64,000 bases of DNA from Erythrobacter sp. (GTDB lineage Bacteria; Pseudomonadota; Alphaproteobacteria; Sphingomonadales; Sphingomonadaceae). Below the pieces are notes generated by a model. That model was not told where the DNA came from and searched no databases. It worked only from the letters and a program-made list of their open reading frames with translations. Both the position numbers and the translations under genes were made by a program. Below are positions 43,572 to 55,730 of this stretch, one piece after another (the stretch's first letter is position 1; the number at the start of each line of letters is the position of its first letter). The stretch is taken from assembly GCA_013822695.1 (NCBI GenBank), contig PNKW01000002.1:1-64000 (forward strand), in the 5' to 3' direction.

Positions 43572-45667
43572 TGCGGCAATCTCTCCAGCGCGACCAGCCA
43601 CGCGGTTTCGGGGTGGGTAAGCGGCAGGGCGAGGCCCTGCGTCATCAGCGCGGTGCCAGATAGCGTCAGGCCGTCGCGCCATAGCTCCGGCGCGGCGAGG
43701 TAGTGCTTGGCACGCGGCGGCCATGGCTCCGGCAGGGTGACGCGGTAGCGTGCCTCTGGCTCCAGCCCCGCGAGGCGCACGGGGGCGGCGTCGAACACCG
43801 GCGAGAAGGCGGTCTGCGCGACGAGGGCGAGCGCCCTGTCCGCGTGCGTCACAATCATGCCGGTGATGTTCGCGTCGGGGTGGGTCAGGCGGTGCAGATT
43901 CCCCGAGTGCAGCACCCCGCGCCATGCCTTGTAGAGCACGATATGCGCGGCGAGACACTCGCGTTCCGTGTCGGTCATGCGGGCCGGGTCAGCCTCCACC
44001 CCCATGTGGCCGAACACCGCCACCTTGGCGCGGAAATCCATCGCCAGCCTGCGCCCCGTGATCGGGTTGGGCGAGGGGCCGACATGGCTGCCGAGCACTT
44101 CCAGCGGAAGGAATTGCGACCACGCGGGGATGATCCTGAGGCGCTCGATCGCGTCGTTGTTGTCGGAAGGCCAGACCCGGTGGACGCGGCTGAGCACCCC
44201 GAAATCGATCCGCCCCCCGCCGCTCGCACAGCTTTCGATCTCGACATGGGGGTGCGCCGCGCGCAGGCGGTGGAGGAGGGCGTAGAAGCCGAAAGTCTGG
44301 ATGAAGCGCTTGCCTCCCGCGGGGAAGAGGTCGCGGTTGTGGTCCCATTTGAGGTAGGCGATGGCGTGATCGCGCAGCAGCGCGTCGAGCCGTTCGAACA
44401 GGTATTCCTGCACCTCGGCCCGCGTCATGTCGAGTGCCAGCTGGCCGCGCATGGTGGGGCGGTCGCGGCCTTCGACATGGAGGCACCAATCAGGATGGGC
44501 GCGGTAGAGGTCGCTGTCGGGGGAGACCATTTCGGGCTCGACCCACAGGCCGAAATCCATGCCGAGTTCCTGAACGCGGTCGATCAGCGGGGCGAGGCCG
44601 TTCGGGAAGACATCGGGCGAGACGAACCAGTCGCCGAGGCTGGTCCGGTCGTCCCGCCGTCCCCCGAACCAGCCGTCATCGAGTACGAAGCGTTCGATGC
44701 CCAGCGCCGCCGCGCTTTCGGCGAGCGCGACCAGTCCGGGCTCGGACAGGTCGAAGCCGAGCGCCTCCCACGAATTGAGGTGGACCTTGCGTGGGGTCCA
44801 TTCGGCGCGGGCGGGAAGCACGGCCTTGCGCAGGAAGCCGTGGAAGGTCTGCGCCAAGGCCGAGCGGTTGGGGGCGAGCGCGAGCACCGCTTTAGGCCCC
44901 GCGAAGTTGTCGCCCGGCTCCAGCACTATCTCGCCCGCGTCCAAGGCCGGTCCCATCAGGAGCATCGCTCGCCCGTCGCCCGAGCCTTGCGCATCGGGTT
45001 CGAGCGCCAGCCAATGATCGCCGCTCCAGCCGAGATGCACGCCCAGCACTTCTGAGCCCGCGTGCAGCAGCAGCCAGTTCGCGCCGCTGAAGCCGGGCTT
45101 GCCGGTGACGCTCTCGCGCGCCAGACCGTCCGGCGCGACTGTCCGGCGGTGTTCCTGCATCTCGCCCGCCCAGCGGCCCGAATAGCGGGTCAATTCGGTG
45201 AACCGCGCGGGCACGGGCAGGGCGAGCGCGGCGAGGCGATTCACCGCGATGGGTTCTTTCCCGGTATTGGCCAGCGTCAGCCCGACCGTGACGACATCGC
45301 CCGCACCGATCACCCAGCGCACGCCGACGTCGATCCCCGTGGACCGGTCATGAAACATGAAGTGTGCTGCCTGCGGTCCCGTGGTCCAGCGGTTCAGGCG
45401 GCAATCGGTCTCGATCCGCACACCGCCACGTCGCAGCTCCAGCGCCGGCGTGCCGCTCCATCCGGCCTTGTTCTCGGGAAGCAGGCCCGGAACCGGCGGC
45501 ACATCGGGCTGGCTCTCGTGCCGCGCGCGCGCGGTCGCGGCGGCGAGCATGGCCAGATCCTCGCCCTTCGGCAGGCGCGCGCCCAGATAGGCGCAGTCCG
45601 CTCCGCCGCCCGCTTCCAGCGCGAACACCAGCGTCAGCCGCTCGCCATCGAGCCTCACGAATTCCAC
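43568..45667 (-). CDS. Alpha-galactosidase, GH36
   Basis: A 699-residue GH36 protein. It starts MEFVRLDGERLTLVFALE. The catalytic nucleophile is in AIAYLKWDHNRDLF, the acid/base aspartate in VWPSDNNDAIERLRI, and the cysteine-containing SCASGGGRIDFG block is present. These enzymes release alpha-1,6-galactose from melibiose and raffinose-type sugars. No signal peptide is seen, so it acts in the cytoplasm. It is first in an operon with the GH42 gene, divergent from the symporter-galT-galK genes by 109 bp. Confidence 0.93.
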   Translation of the reverse strand: MEFVRLDGERLTLVFALEAGGGADCAYLGARLPKGEDLAMLAAATARARHESQPDVPPVPGLLPENKAGWSGTPALELRRGGVRIETDCRLNRWTTGPQAAHFMFHDRSTGIDVGVRWVIGAGDVVTVGLTLANTGKEPIAVNRLAALALPVPARFTELTRYSGRWAGEMQEHRRTVAPDGLARESVTGKPGFSGANWLLLHAGSEVLGVHLGWSGDHWLALEPDAQGSGDGRAMLLMGPALDAGEIVLEPGDNFAGPKAVLALAPNRSALAQTFHGFLRKAVLPARAEWTPRKVHLNSWEALGFDLSEPGLVALAESAAALGIERFVLDDGWFGGRRDDRTSLGDWFVSPDVFPNGLAPLIDRVQELGMDFGLWVEPEMVSPDSDLYRAHPDWCLHVEGRDRPTMRGQLALDMTRAEVQEYLFERLDALLRDHAIAYLKWDHNRDLFPAGGKRFIQTFGFYALLHRLRAAHPHVEIESCASGGGRIDFGVLSRVHRVWPSDNNDAIERLRIIPAWSQFLPLEVLGSHVGPSPNPITGRRLAMDFRAKVAVFGHMGVEADPARMTDTERECLAAHIVLYKAWRGVLHSGNLHRLTHPDANITGMIVTHADRALALVAQTAFSPVFDAAPVRLAGLEPEARYRVTLPEPWPPRAKHYLAAPELWRDGLTLSGTALMTQGLALPLTHPETAWLVALERLPQ

Positions 45668-45706
45668 TGGCTATGCTCTCCCGTCTCCGAGTGCCGGTGA
45701 TGACCG

Positions 45707-45725
45707 GCGGCAACGGGCTTGCCGC
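45707..45725. repeat. Inverted repeat in the divergent galactoside promoter region
   Basis: GCGGCAA (45707-45713) and TTGCCGC (45719-45725) are exact inverted copies around five bases, midway between the alpha-galactosidase start and the symporter start. It could be an operator for a GntR or LacI-type regulator controlling both operons, or an RNA hairpin. No such regulator gene is in the window. Confidence 0.4.
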
Positions 45726-45776
45726 TGGCCCGCCAATGCGCTGTAACCGCGCCCAACGAGAGGGGAAAGCGCGCAA

Positions 45777-47273
45777 ATGCCACACGCAACCACCGGGGGC
45801 GATCCGACACAGATCGCCGTGTGCCTCGGCCTGACGCTCGCCATCGCGCTGGCGACGTGGCTGACGCTGCGGCGCGAAGGGCATGACGGGTCGAAGAAGG
45901 ACGTCTACCTTGCAGGCGGCAAGCTCTCCTGGCTGTTCGTGGCGGGCGCGATCACGCTGACCAACCTCTCGACCGATCAGCTGGTCGGCATGAACGGCAA
46001 CCAGATGCTGCTGCTCGCCTGGTGGGAGATCAGCGGCTTCGTGGGCCTGCTGATCCTCGCCTATGTGTTTGTGCCGATCTATTACCGGGCGAGAGTCACG
46101 ACCGTGACCGAACTGCTCGAACAGCGTTATGGCGGCGGGGGCATCCGCACGCTGGTGTCGGCGCTGTTCCTGTTCGGGATGGTGCTGATCTACCTGCCCG
46201 CCGGACTCTATTCGGGGGCGCTCTTCCTCAAGACTGCGGGGATCGACTTTGACCTCATTGTGCTGGCGGGGTTCCTCGGGGTGGTCGCGGCGGCCTATAC
46301 CATGGCGGGCGGCCTCAGGGCGGTGGCGGTGATGGAGACCTATTCGGGCATCGGTGTGCTCGCCATCGCGGTGCTGGTGGTGGTTCTGGCGCTCAATGCG
46401 GTCGACTGGGACATCGCCCGCGGCGTTCCCGCGGAGCGGCTGACGATGGTCGGCGCGGCGGATTCGCCGATCCCGTTCCACACCCTGTTAACCGGCATGA
46501 TCTTCATCCAGATCTATTACTGGTCGACCAACCAGCCGATCACCCAGAAGGCGATGGCCGCGCCCAATGTGCGCGAGGCGCAGAAGGGCGTGCTCGCCGC
46601 CGCAGTCGTTCGCATCCTGATCATCCCCGCCATCGTCGTGATCCCCGGCGTGGTCGCCTTCCAGCTGTTCGGCGATATCGACGATGCCGCTTACGGCCGG
46701 CTGGTGGGCGAGGTGCTGCCGCCGTGGCTCTCGGGCGTGTTTGCCGCCGCCATCGCTGCTGCCGTGATCGCGCACACGGCTGCCGTGATGAACGCGGCCG
46801 TGGGCCTCTACGCGGTCGACTTCCACGAGAAGTTCGTCGGCAAGGTCGCGAACCACTGGCGGCTGTCGGGGATTGTCACGGTGGTGCTGACGGTCGCCTC
46901 TATCGCGCTCGTGCCGGTATTCGAAAACGCCAAGAGCATCATCAACCTGCTCCAGCAGTTGAACGGCCTCAGCTCGATGCCGATCCTCTCGGCCTTCATC
47001 GTCGGGCTGCTGTTTACGGGCGTCGCAAGCCGCGCGGCGATTGTCGGCGTGGTGTGGGGCTTTGCGCTCTACGCGGTGTTCAGCTTCATCGCCGAGCCGG
47101 CCGGAGTGATCGGCTTGCACTATATCGACTTCATGGTGGTAACGCTGGCGACGAGCGTGATTGTCGCGCTCGCCTTCAACCGCTTCGTGCTGGGCGGGCG
47201 GGCAAGGTTCGCCCCGCGCGAGGTGTTTGCGCAGTTGGCAAAGCCTTCGGAGGAGGAAGAGGTCTTCGGATGA
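45777..47273 (+). CDS. Sodium:solute symporter, probable sugar (SSS family)
   Basis: A 498-residue transporter of about 12-13 spans. It has the SSS fold with [34 protein letters not shown] near the N-terminus, the [15 protein letters not shown] re-entrant region and [17 protein letters not shown], which resembles the SGLT-type sugar symporters. By context it imports galactose or galactosides with Na+. The start at 45777 is taken from a ribosome site (AGAGGGG, 45759-45766). galT follows with an ATGA overlap. Confidence 0.85.
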   Translation: MPHATTGGDPTQIAVCLGLTLAIALATWLTLRREGHDGSKKDVYLAGGKLSWLFVAGAITLTNLSTDQLVGMNGNQMLLLAWWEISGFVGLLILAYVFVPIYYRARVTTVTELLEQRYGGGGIRTLVSALFLFGMVLIYLPAGLYSGALFLKTAGIDFDLIVLAGFLGVVAAAYTMAGGLRAVAVMETYSGIGVLAIAVLVVVLALNAVDWDIARGVPAERLTMVGAADSPIPFHTLLTGMIFIQIYYWSTNQPITQKAMAAPNVREAQKGVLAAAVVRILIIPAIVVIPGVVAFQLFGDIDDAAYGRLVGEVLPPWLSGVFAAAIAAAVIAHTAAVMNAAVGLYAVDFHEKFVGKVANHWRLSGIVTVVLTVASIALVPVFENAKSIINLLQQLNGLSSMPILSAFIVGLLFTGVASRAAIVGVVWGFALYAVFSFIAEPAGVIGLHYIDFMVVTLATSVIVALAFNRFVLGGRARFAPREVFAQLAKPSEEEEVFG

Positions 47274-48307
47274 GCATCGACCTCGCCCGCCCCCACCGCC
47301 GCTTCAATCCGCTCACCGGCAGCTGGGTGCAGGTTTCCCCGCAACGCATGGGCCGGCCATGGCAGGGCGAGGTGAGCGAGCCCGATCCCCCGCCGCCGCC
47401 CTATGACCCGGCCTGCTATCTGTGCCCCGGCAACGCGCGGGTGGGGGGCGAGGCGAACCCGGCCTATGAAGGCGTCCATGTCTTCGACAATGATTTCCCC
47501 GCGCTGACCGAGGAGGCCGCAGGCGACATGGGTCATGATCCGCTGCTGCGCGCCGAGGCCTCGACCGGGGTGTGCCGGGTGATCTGCTTCTCGCCCGATC
47601 ACGGCAAGTCGCTCCCGCTGCTGACCCCGGAGCAATTGCGCCGTGTGATCGATACCTGGGCCGACCAGACCGCCGAACTCGGCGCGCGATTCGCCGCTGT
47701 GCAGGTGTTCGAGAACAAGGGCGCGATGATGGGCTGCTCCAACCCGCACCCCCACGGCCAGATCTGGGCAACCGCGCACCTCCCCCGGGAAACCGCCACC
47801 GAGGACGCGCGCCAGCGCGAATATCTCGCAGAGCATGGCAGACCCATGCTGCTCGATGTCGCAGCCCGCGAAGCCGCAGGCGAGCGCGTGGTCGAGATCA
47901 ACGCGGACTGGCTCGCCATCGTCCCGTTCTGGGCGGCGTGGCCGTTCGAGACCCTGCTGCTGCCGCGCTTCGCTGTCCAGCGCCTGACGCAGCTGACAGG
48001 CAGCCAGCGCGCCAGCCTTGCGGCCATCCTGAAGGCGCTCACCACCCGCTACGACAACCTGTTCCGGACGAGCTTCCCCTATTCGATGGGCTGGCATCAG
48101 GCGCCCTTCGGCCCGGACTTCGAGCAGCCGGGCGCGGACCACTGGCAGCTCCACGCGCACTTCTATCCGCCGCTGCTGCGTTCGGCATCGGTGCGCAAGT
48201 TCATGGTCGGTTACGAGATGCTGGGCGAGCCGCAGCGCGATCTCACGCCCGAGCGCGCTGTAGAAATGTTGCGCTCCGTCAGCGGTCTGGTGCATTACCG
48301 CGCGTGA
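47270..48307 (+). CDS. galT: Galactose-1-phosphate uridylyltransferase
   Basis: A 345-residue GalT of the class I type. Zinc-site cysteines appear as CYLCPGN, and the catalytic histidine is in the HPHPHGQIW motif ([11 protein letters not shown]). The N-terminal [15 protein letters not shown] is typical. It exchanges UMP between UDP-glucose and galactose-1-P in the Leloir pathway. The start overlaps the symporter stop. The regenerating epimerase galE is not in the window. Confidence 0.95.
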   Translation: MSIDLARPHRRFNPLTGSWVQVSPQRMGRPWQGEVSEPDPPPPPYDPACYLCPGNARVGGEANPAYEGVHVFDNDFPALTEEAAGDMGHDPLLRAEASTGVCRVICFSPDHGKSLPLLTPEQLRRVIDTWADQTAELGARFAAVQVFENKGAMMGCSNPHPHGQIWATAHLPRETATEDARQREYLAEHGRPMLLDVAAREAAGERVVEINADWLAIVPFWAAWPFETLLLPRFAVQRLTQLTGSQRASLAAILKALTTRYDNLFRTSFPYSMGWHQAPFGPDFEQPGADHWQLHAHFYPPLLRSASVRKFMVGYEMLGEPQRDLTPERAVEMLRSVSGLVHYRA

Positions 48308-48327
48308 TTGAGGGGAATGCTAGCGCA

Positions 48328-49527
48328 ATGGACCGCCGCGACAGACTGATTGCCCGTGCCCGGCAGGGCTACCGGCTGGCCTATGGAGTGGAGCCGATGC
48401 GCTTCTATGCCGCGCCCGGCCGCGTCAACCTGATCGGCGAACATGTCGATTACAATGACGGTTTCGTGCTGCCCTGCGCGATCGATCGGGAGACCATCGT
48501 CGCGGCCGGGCCTCCGGCGCCGCAGACCAGGGACAAGCTGTTCGAGGCGGTCGCGCTCGACATGGGCGACCCGCGCAGCGGAGGAGGAGCGAGCGCGCGC
48601 GACAGATTCGATCTGCTCGCGCCGATCCGTCCGGGGGAAAACAACTGGCAGAACCACGTGCGCGGGGTGGTGCAGGCGCTGGGGCGCTATGGCTACCGGG
48701 TGCGACCGATGCGCATCGCGATCGCGGGTGACGTGCCGATGGGGGCAGGTCTGTCATCCTCGGCGGCTTTCGGGGTGGCGGTGGCGCTGGCGTGCTCGGA
48801 CTATTCGGGCCTGCAGCTTGCCCCCGAACTGCTCGCCAAGGTCGCGCAGCTGGCCGAGAATGATTTCGTCGGCTGCGCCTGCGGGATCATGGACCAGATG
48901 GCCGCTGCCGCTGCGCAAGCCGGGAACGCGCTGCTGCTCGATTGCCGCAGCCTCGATACGATGGCCGTGCCGGTCCACAAGAGCCTCGCGATCACCGTGA
49001 TCGACACCGGCATCCGCCGCAGCCTCACTGAAAGCGCCTTCAACCAGCGCCGTGCGGAGTGCGAGGCGGTGGCGCAGCATTTCGAGATCAAGGCACTGCG
49101 CGATCTCGATTACGGCAGGCTGCTGCGGGCCGAGCCCGATCTCGATCACACCCTGTTCCGCCGCGCGCGCCATGTCGTGACCGAGCTCGACCGGATCGGT
49201 CCGGTCGGGATCGCGCTCGCCAAGGGCAACACAGCGGTTCTGGCCGAGGTGATGCGCGAGGCGCACCTTTCACTGTCTGAGGATTTCGATGTCTCGCTCC
49301 CGCCGATCGACCTGCTGGCGCAGATGATCGCCGAGACGCTGGGCGACGCAGGGGGCGTGCGGCTGACCGGCGCGGGCTTCGGTGGTTGCCTCGTCGCGGT
49401 GGCGAACCATGACGCCGCAGGCGCGATCGAGGAAGCCATCGCGCGCTATAACGCCGAGGCCGATCTGCCCGCGCGGGCGGAGGTGTTCCGGCCGATCAGC
49501 GGGGCGGCACCGATCCCGATCGACTGA
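48328..49527 (+). CDS. galK: Galactokinase
   Basis: About 399 residues of the GHMP kinase family. The galactokinase signature GRVNLIGEHVDYNDGFVLP is complete, as is the ATP loop GDVPMGAGLSSSAAFGVA; a third motif, LTGAGFGGCLVAVA, lies near the C-terminus. It phosphorylates galactose to galactose-1-P. The start could also be GTG 48304, overlapping the galT stop. It is the last gene of the operon. Confidence 0.95.
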   Translation: MDRRDRLIARARQGYRLAYGVEPMRFYAAPGRVNLIGEHVDYNDGFVLPCAIDRETIVAAGPPAPQTRDKLFEAVALDMGDPRSGGGASARDRFDLLAPIRPGENNWQNHVRGVVQALGRYGYRVRPMRIAIAGDVPMGAGLSSSAAFGVAVALACSDYSGLQLAPELLAKVAQLAENDFVGCACGIMDQMAAAAAQAGNALLLDCRSLDTMAVPVHKSLAITVIDTGIRRSLTESAFNQRRAECEAVAQHFEIKALRDLDYGRLLRAEPDLDHTLFRRARHVVTELDRIGPVGIALAKGNTAVLAEVMREAHLSLSEDFDVSLPPIDLLAQMIAETLGDAGGVRLTGAGFGGCLVAVANHDAAGAIEEAIARYNAEADLPARAEVFRPISGAAPIPID

Positions 49528-49590
49528 TCGCCCCGTCCGACGGGCGTGGCGCGGGTTTTTTGCGGCGCATGCCCTCGCGGGTGATTTACA

Positions 49591-49612
49591 CATATAAAAA
49601 TATCTTTATATG
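49591..49612. promoter_or_regulatory. 22-bp palindromic operator over the regulator start
   Basis: CATATAAAAATATCTTTATA, completed by TG, is a near-perfect palindrome: CATATAAA (49591-49598) and TTTATATG (49605-49612) are exact inverted arms around AATATC. It covers the ATG at 49610. It is AT-rich in a GC-rich genome, as expected for an ArsR/SahR operator, and would let the product repress its own operon. Confidence 0.65.
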
Positions 49613-50608
49613 CTGCCCGACACGATGGTGATCGAGGACATCTTCAAGGCGCTGGGCGATCCGACCCGGCTGCGCATCGCCCGCCTGCTCGGCGCGATGG
49701 AGCTGGCCGTGGGCGAGCTCGCGCAGGTGCTCGGCCAGAGCCAGCCGCGCGTCTCGCGCCATGTCGGCATCCTGTGCGACGCGGGCCTCGCCGAGCGCCG
49801 CCGCGAGGGCAGCTGGGTGTTCCTGCGCCAGAGCGAATCGGGCGGGGCGATGATCAAGGCGGTGCAGAGCCTGCTCGCGCTTGCCGAGGATCACGAACCC
49901 GCCTTTGCCGCGCTGTGCGAGGCCGATCGCAAGAAGCTCGCCGCGATCCGGCAGGCGCGTGAGGCGGCGGCGGAGACCTATTTCGCCCGCCATGCCGGTG
50001 AATGGGACGAATTGCGCGCGCTCCACAGCGCCGATGCCGAGGTCGAGACCCGCCTCGCCGAGGCCCTGGCCGAGGCGCCGCTGGGCGCGCTGCTCGACAT
50101 CGGCACCGGCACGGGCCGCATCGCCGAGCTTTTCGCCGGCCATGCCGAGCGTGTCGTCGCGCTCGACAAGAACCTCGAAATGCTGCGCGTCGCCCGCGCC
50201 AAGCTCCAGCACCTCCCCGCCGCCCGCGTCGAGCTGGTGCAGGGCGATTTCGCCGAGCTGCCCTTCGCCGATGCCAGCTTCGACACGGTGATCCTCCATC
50301 AGGTGCTGCATTTCGCTCCCGATCCCGCCCCGGCGCTGGCCGAGGCCGCGCGGGTGCTGCGCAGCGGCGGGCGGATCGCCATCGTCGATTTCGCCAGCCA
50401 CGATCACGAGGAGCTTCGCACCCGCCACCAGCACGTCCGCCTCGGCTTCTCCGACCGCCAGATGGCCGAGTTGCTGCGCGGCGCCGGTTTCATCGCCAGC
50501 CCGCCCAAGGCGCTCGAGGGCGGGGCGCTCGTCGTCAAGATCTGGACAGCGAAACGCCGCGCTGCCGCCACCCCCGCAAAATCCCCCGCCCTGGAAACTG
50601 CCAAATGA
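49610..50608 (+). CDS. ArsR-type regulator fused to a SAM methyltransferase domain (SahR-like)
   Basis: A 332-residue two-domain protein. Residues 10-90 form an ArsR-like winged helix (FKALGDPTRLRIARLL, with ELAQVLGQSQPRVSRHVGIL). Residues 150-260 form a class I methyltransferase fold (LLDIGTGTGRIAELF, ALDKNLEML, LPFADASFDTVILHQVLHF). ArsR-family SahR regulators sense S-adenosylhomocysteine and control methionine-cycle genes, and fused methyltransferase-like domains are known in this group. It precedes metF and metH with an ATGA overlap. Either ATG 49610 or 49625 could be the start. Ligand is inferred. Confidence 0.8.
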   Translation: MLPDTMVIEDIFKALGDPTRLRIARLLGAMELAVGELAQVLGQSQPRVSRHVGILCDAGLAERRREGSWVFLRQSESGGAMIKAVQSLLALAEDHEPAFAALCEADRKKLAAIRQAREAAAETYFARHAGEWDELRALHSADAEVETRLAEALAEAPLGALLDIGTGTGRIAELFAGHAERVVALDKNLEMLRVARAKLQHLPAARVELVQGDFAELPFADASFDTVILHQVLHFAPDPAPALAEAARVLRSGGRIAIVDFASHDHEELRTRHQHVRLGFSDRQMAELLRGAGFIASPPKALEGGALVVKIWTAKRRAAATPAKSPALETAK

Positions 50609-51537
50609 CCCCGACCCTCAGCCAACTCCACGAATACCGCACCGCTACCGATACGCCGCTGTTCTCAGGCCTGCCCGGCGATGTTGCGGTGAGCTTCGAG
50701 TTCTTCCCGCCCAAGAGCGAGAAGATGGAAGAGCAGCTGTGGGATGCGGTGACGCAGCTGAAGCCGCTCGGGCCGAGCTTCGTCTCGGTCACCTATGGCG
50801 CGGGTGGATCGACCCGCGAGCGTACCCACGCCACGGTTGCGCGGATCATCGGCGAGGCGAAGATGCCGGCGGCCGCGCACCTCACCTGCGTCGCGGCGAG
50901 CAAGGCGGAAATCCGTGAGGTTGCCGAGCAATATTGGGAAGCGGGCGTGCGCCACATCGTCGCGCTGCGCGGCGATGCGGGCGAGCCGGGGGCGCCCTTC
51001 ACCCCGCACCCCGATGGCTATGCCAGCGCTGCCGAGCTGGTCGCGGGGCTCAAGGCAATTGCGCCGTTCGAGGTTTCGGTTGCTGCCTATCCCGAGACGC
51101 ACCCCGACGCGACGAGCCCGCAGGACGATATCAACAATCTGAAGCGCAAGCTCGATGCCGGGGCGACCCGTGCGATCAGCCAGTTCTTCTTTTCGCCCGA
51201 GGCTTTTTTCCGGTTCCGCGATGCCTGTGCTGCGACCGGGATCGACGCGCCGATCCTTCCGGGCATCCTGCCGGTGACAAACGTGGCGCAGGCGCGCAAA
51301 TTTGCTGCTGCCTGCGGGACGGAATTCCCTGCCTGGATGGACGGCCTGTTCGAAGGCCTCGACGAAAAGCCCGCCGCGCGCCAGCTGGTCGCGGCGACGG
51401 TCGCCGCCGAGCTGTGCCGCCGGCTTTATGCAGGCGGGGTGCGCGATTTCCACTTCTACACCTTGAACCGCCCCGAGCTCGCCTATGCGATCTGCCACAT
51501 GCTCGGGAAGCGCCCCGTTACGGAGAACGCCGCATGA
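50605..51537 (+). CDS. metF: Methylenetetrahydrofolate reductase
   Basis: A 310-residue FAD-dependent TIM-barrel enzyme that reduces 5,10-methylene-THF to 5-methyl-THF, the methyl donor for methionine synthase. It has VSFEFFPPKSEKMEEQLWDAV, VTYGAGGSTRERT, HIVALRGDAGEPG and the CISQFFF-like block DAGATRAISQFFFSPEA. The C-terminal FHFYTLNRPELAYAIC is standard. It overlaps the regulator gene by four bases and metH1 by four, so all are coupled. Confidence 0.95.
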   Translation: MTPTLSQLHEYRTATDTPLFSGLPGDVAVSFEFFPPKSEKMEEQLWDAVTQLKPLGPSFVSVTYGAGGSTRERTHATVARIIGEAKMPAAAHLTCVAASKAEIREVAEQYWEAGVRHIVALRGDAGEPGAPFTPHPDGYASAAELVAGLKAIAPFEVSVAAYPETHPDATSPQDDINNLKRKLDAGATRAISQFFFSPEAFFRFRDACAATGIDAPILPGILPVTNVAQARKFAAACGTEFPAWMDGLFEGLDEKPAARQLVAATVAAELCRRLYAGGVRDFHFYTLNRPELAYAICHMLGKRPVTENAA

Positions 51538-52577
51538 GCACCCGCGCAGAACTTCAGGCCGCCGCGAAGGACCGCGTGCTGATCTTCGACGGCGCCTTCG
51601 GCACGCAGATCCAGCTCAGGAAGCTGACCGAGGAAGACTATGCGGGCGACCTCGGCCTGCCTGCTGACCAGAAGGGCAACAACGACATCCTCGCCCTCAC
51701 CCGTCCCGACGTGTTGAGCGACATCACCCGCGCCTATTTCGAGGCGGGCTCGGACATCGTCTCGACCAACACTTTCTCTGCCAACCGCATCAGCCAGGCC
51801 GATTACGCCGCCGAAGGTCTGGTGCGCGAGATCAATGTCGCGAGCGGCAAGCTCGCCCGCGCGCTGGCGGATGAATATGCGGCGAAGGATGGCCGCCCGC
51901 GCTTTGTGGCGGGAGCCATCGGGCCGACCAACAAGACCCTTTCCTTGAGCCCCGATGTCGAAGACCCGGGTTTCCGTGAGATAGACTTCGATTATCTCGT
52001 CGACGTCTATCTCGAACAGGCGCGCGCGCTGGTCGAGGGCGGGGTGGACTTCATCCTGATCGAGACCGTGTTTGACACCCTCAACGCCAAGGCCGGGATC
52101 ATGGCGGTCAAGAACCTTGAGCGCGAACTCGGGCGCGAAGTTCCGGTGATGATCTCGATGACGCTGACCGATCTGTCGGGCCGCAACCTCTCGGGCCACA
52201 CGGTCGAGGCGTTCTGGTACGCGGTACGCCATGCCAAGCCCGTCACCATCGGGCTCAATTGCAGCTTTGGCGCGGAGCAGCTGCGCCCGCACGTCAAGGT
52301 GCTCTCGCAGATCGCCGACACGCTGCTGATGATCTACCCCAACGCAGGTCTGCCCAACGAGCTCGGCGAATATGACGAGCTGCCTGACACCACCGCGGGG
52401 CTGGTCAAGGACTGGGCCGATCACGGCCAGGTCAACATCCTCGGCGGGTGCTGCGGATCGAGCCCTGCGCATATCGCGGCGATCGCCAAGGCCGTGGCCA
52501 ACAGCGAGCCGCGCAAGGTGCCCTCTCCCGAACCGGCCATGAAGCTGGCGGGCCTCGAGGCCTTTATCGCCGCCTGA
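51534..52577 (+). CDS. metH: Methionine synthase, homocysteine-binding subunit (MetH N-terminal part)
   Basis: About 347 residues forming the homocysteine S-methyltransferase domain of cobalamin-dependent MetH. The signature [14 protein letters not shown] opens it. Zinc-ligand cysteines are in GLNCSFG (near residue 240) and in [11 protein letters not shown] (near residue 305). The rest of MetH is encoded separately by the next gene, 22 bp downstream, so the enzyme is split after this domain. Split MetH is known in several alphaproteobacteria. Confidence 0.93.
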   Translation: MSTRAELQAAAKDRVLIFDGAFGTQIQLRKLTEEDYAGDLGLPADQKGNNDILALTRPDVLSDITRAYFEAGSDIVSTNTFSANRISQADYAAEGLVREINVASGKLARALADEYAAKDGRPRFVAGAIGPTNKTLSLSPDVEDPGFREIDFDYLVDVYLEQARALVEGGVDFILIETVFDTLNAKAGIMAVKNLERELGREVPVMISMTLTDLSGRNLSGHTVEAFWYAVRHAKPVTIGLNCSFGAEQLRPHVKVLSQIADTLLMIYPNAGLPNELGEYDELPDTTAGLVKDWADHGQVNILGGCCGSSPAHIAAIAKAVANSEPRKVPSPEPAMKLAGLEAFIAA

Positions 52578-52599
52578 TTACCCTCTCGAAAGAACACAA

Positions 52600-55215
<2,616 letters not shown>

Positions 55216-55240
55216 TCGAAAAAAGCGTTCAGACAAGTAA

Positions 55241-55278
55241 CCCCTACGGATAGGGGAGCGAATGCTCGCTGACATTCG
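55241..55278. promoter_or_regulatory. Alternative hairpins in the metH-55.3 kb gap
   Basis: CCCCTA-CGGA-TAGGGG (55241-55256) is followed directly by AGCGA-ATGC-TCGCT (55257-55270). A competing pairing, CGAATG (55259-55264) with CATTCG (55273-55278), would disrupt the second hairpin. No U-tract follows either. They could shape transcription read-through or translation of the gene at 55300. Structural, not functional, evidence. Confidence 0.4.
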
Positions 55279-55299
55279 ATCCAGGAAGCGAGCTTACTT

Positions 55300-55662
55300 A
55301 TGAAGAATTTCGATCACAGTGATAGCGTCTGGTTCTCGCCGGATGAAGCCGCGTGGGAGCGGGATGTGCCGATGGCGCTTGTCACGCTCCGGCTCGACAC
55401 GGCGGTCGAGGAGCCCGCGCTCCACTTCCTCGAAGCCGCCGAGCGGCGGGCGCTCGAGGACTGGGCAGCGAGCGGGACGTTGCTGATGGCGCTGGTCTCG
55501 CGCAATCGCCGCGAACTCAACCTCGTGGTCGCCTGCAACGATGACGAGGTGCGCATGCAAGCCGGGGAATTGCCTTCGGTCGCGAGCGAATTGGCCAGGG
55601 TCGAGGTGCGCCGCGTGTCGCCGCTGGCGCTGGCCGACGCGCGCAGGCTCGTCACGCATTGA
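55300..55662 (+). CDS. Hypothetical protein, orphan
   Basis: A 120-residue frame, MKNFDHSDSVWFSPDEAAWERDVPMAL, that I cannot assign. It has no signal or membrane segment; the middle reads LHFLEAAERRALEDWAASGTLLMALVSR, mostly amphipathic helix, followed by a short beta-rich tail. It lies 84 bp behind metH on the same strand, after a pair of hairpins. The coding bias matches neighbours. Function unknown. Confidence 0.45.
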   Translation: MKNFDHSDSVWFSPDEAAWERDVPMALVTLRLDTAVEEPALHFLEAAERRALEDWAASGTLLMALVSRNRRELNLVVACNDDEVRMQAGELPSVASELARVEVRRVSPLALADARRLVTH

Positions 55663-55730
55663 CACGCGCCTGACAGTTGGCAGCGGTTTGCTGCTTGTCA
55701 CAGGGGCGGTTTTGCGACAGCCTGCGGGTC

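Noticed and set aside
49531..49561. Terminator after galK
   Set aside because: Six T residues at 49556-49561 follow a G/C-rich run, but no stem better than four to six base pairs with a sensible loop could be drawn, so it was not listed.
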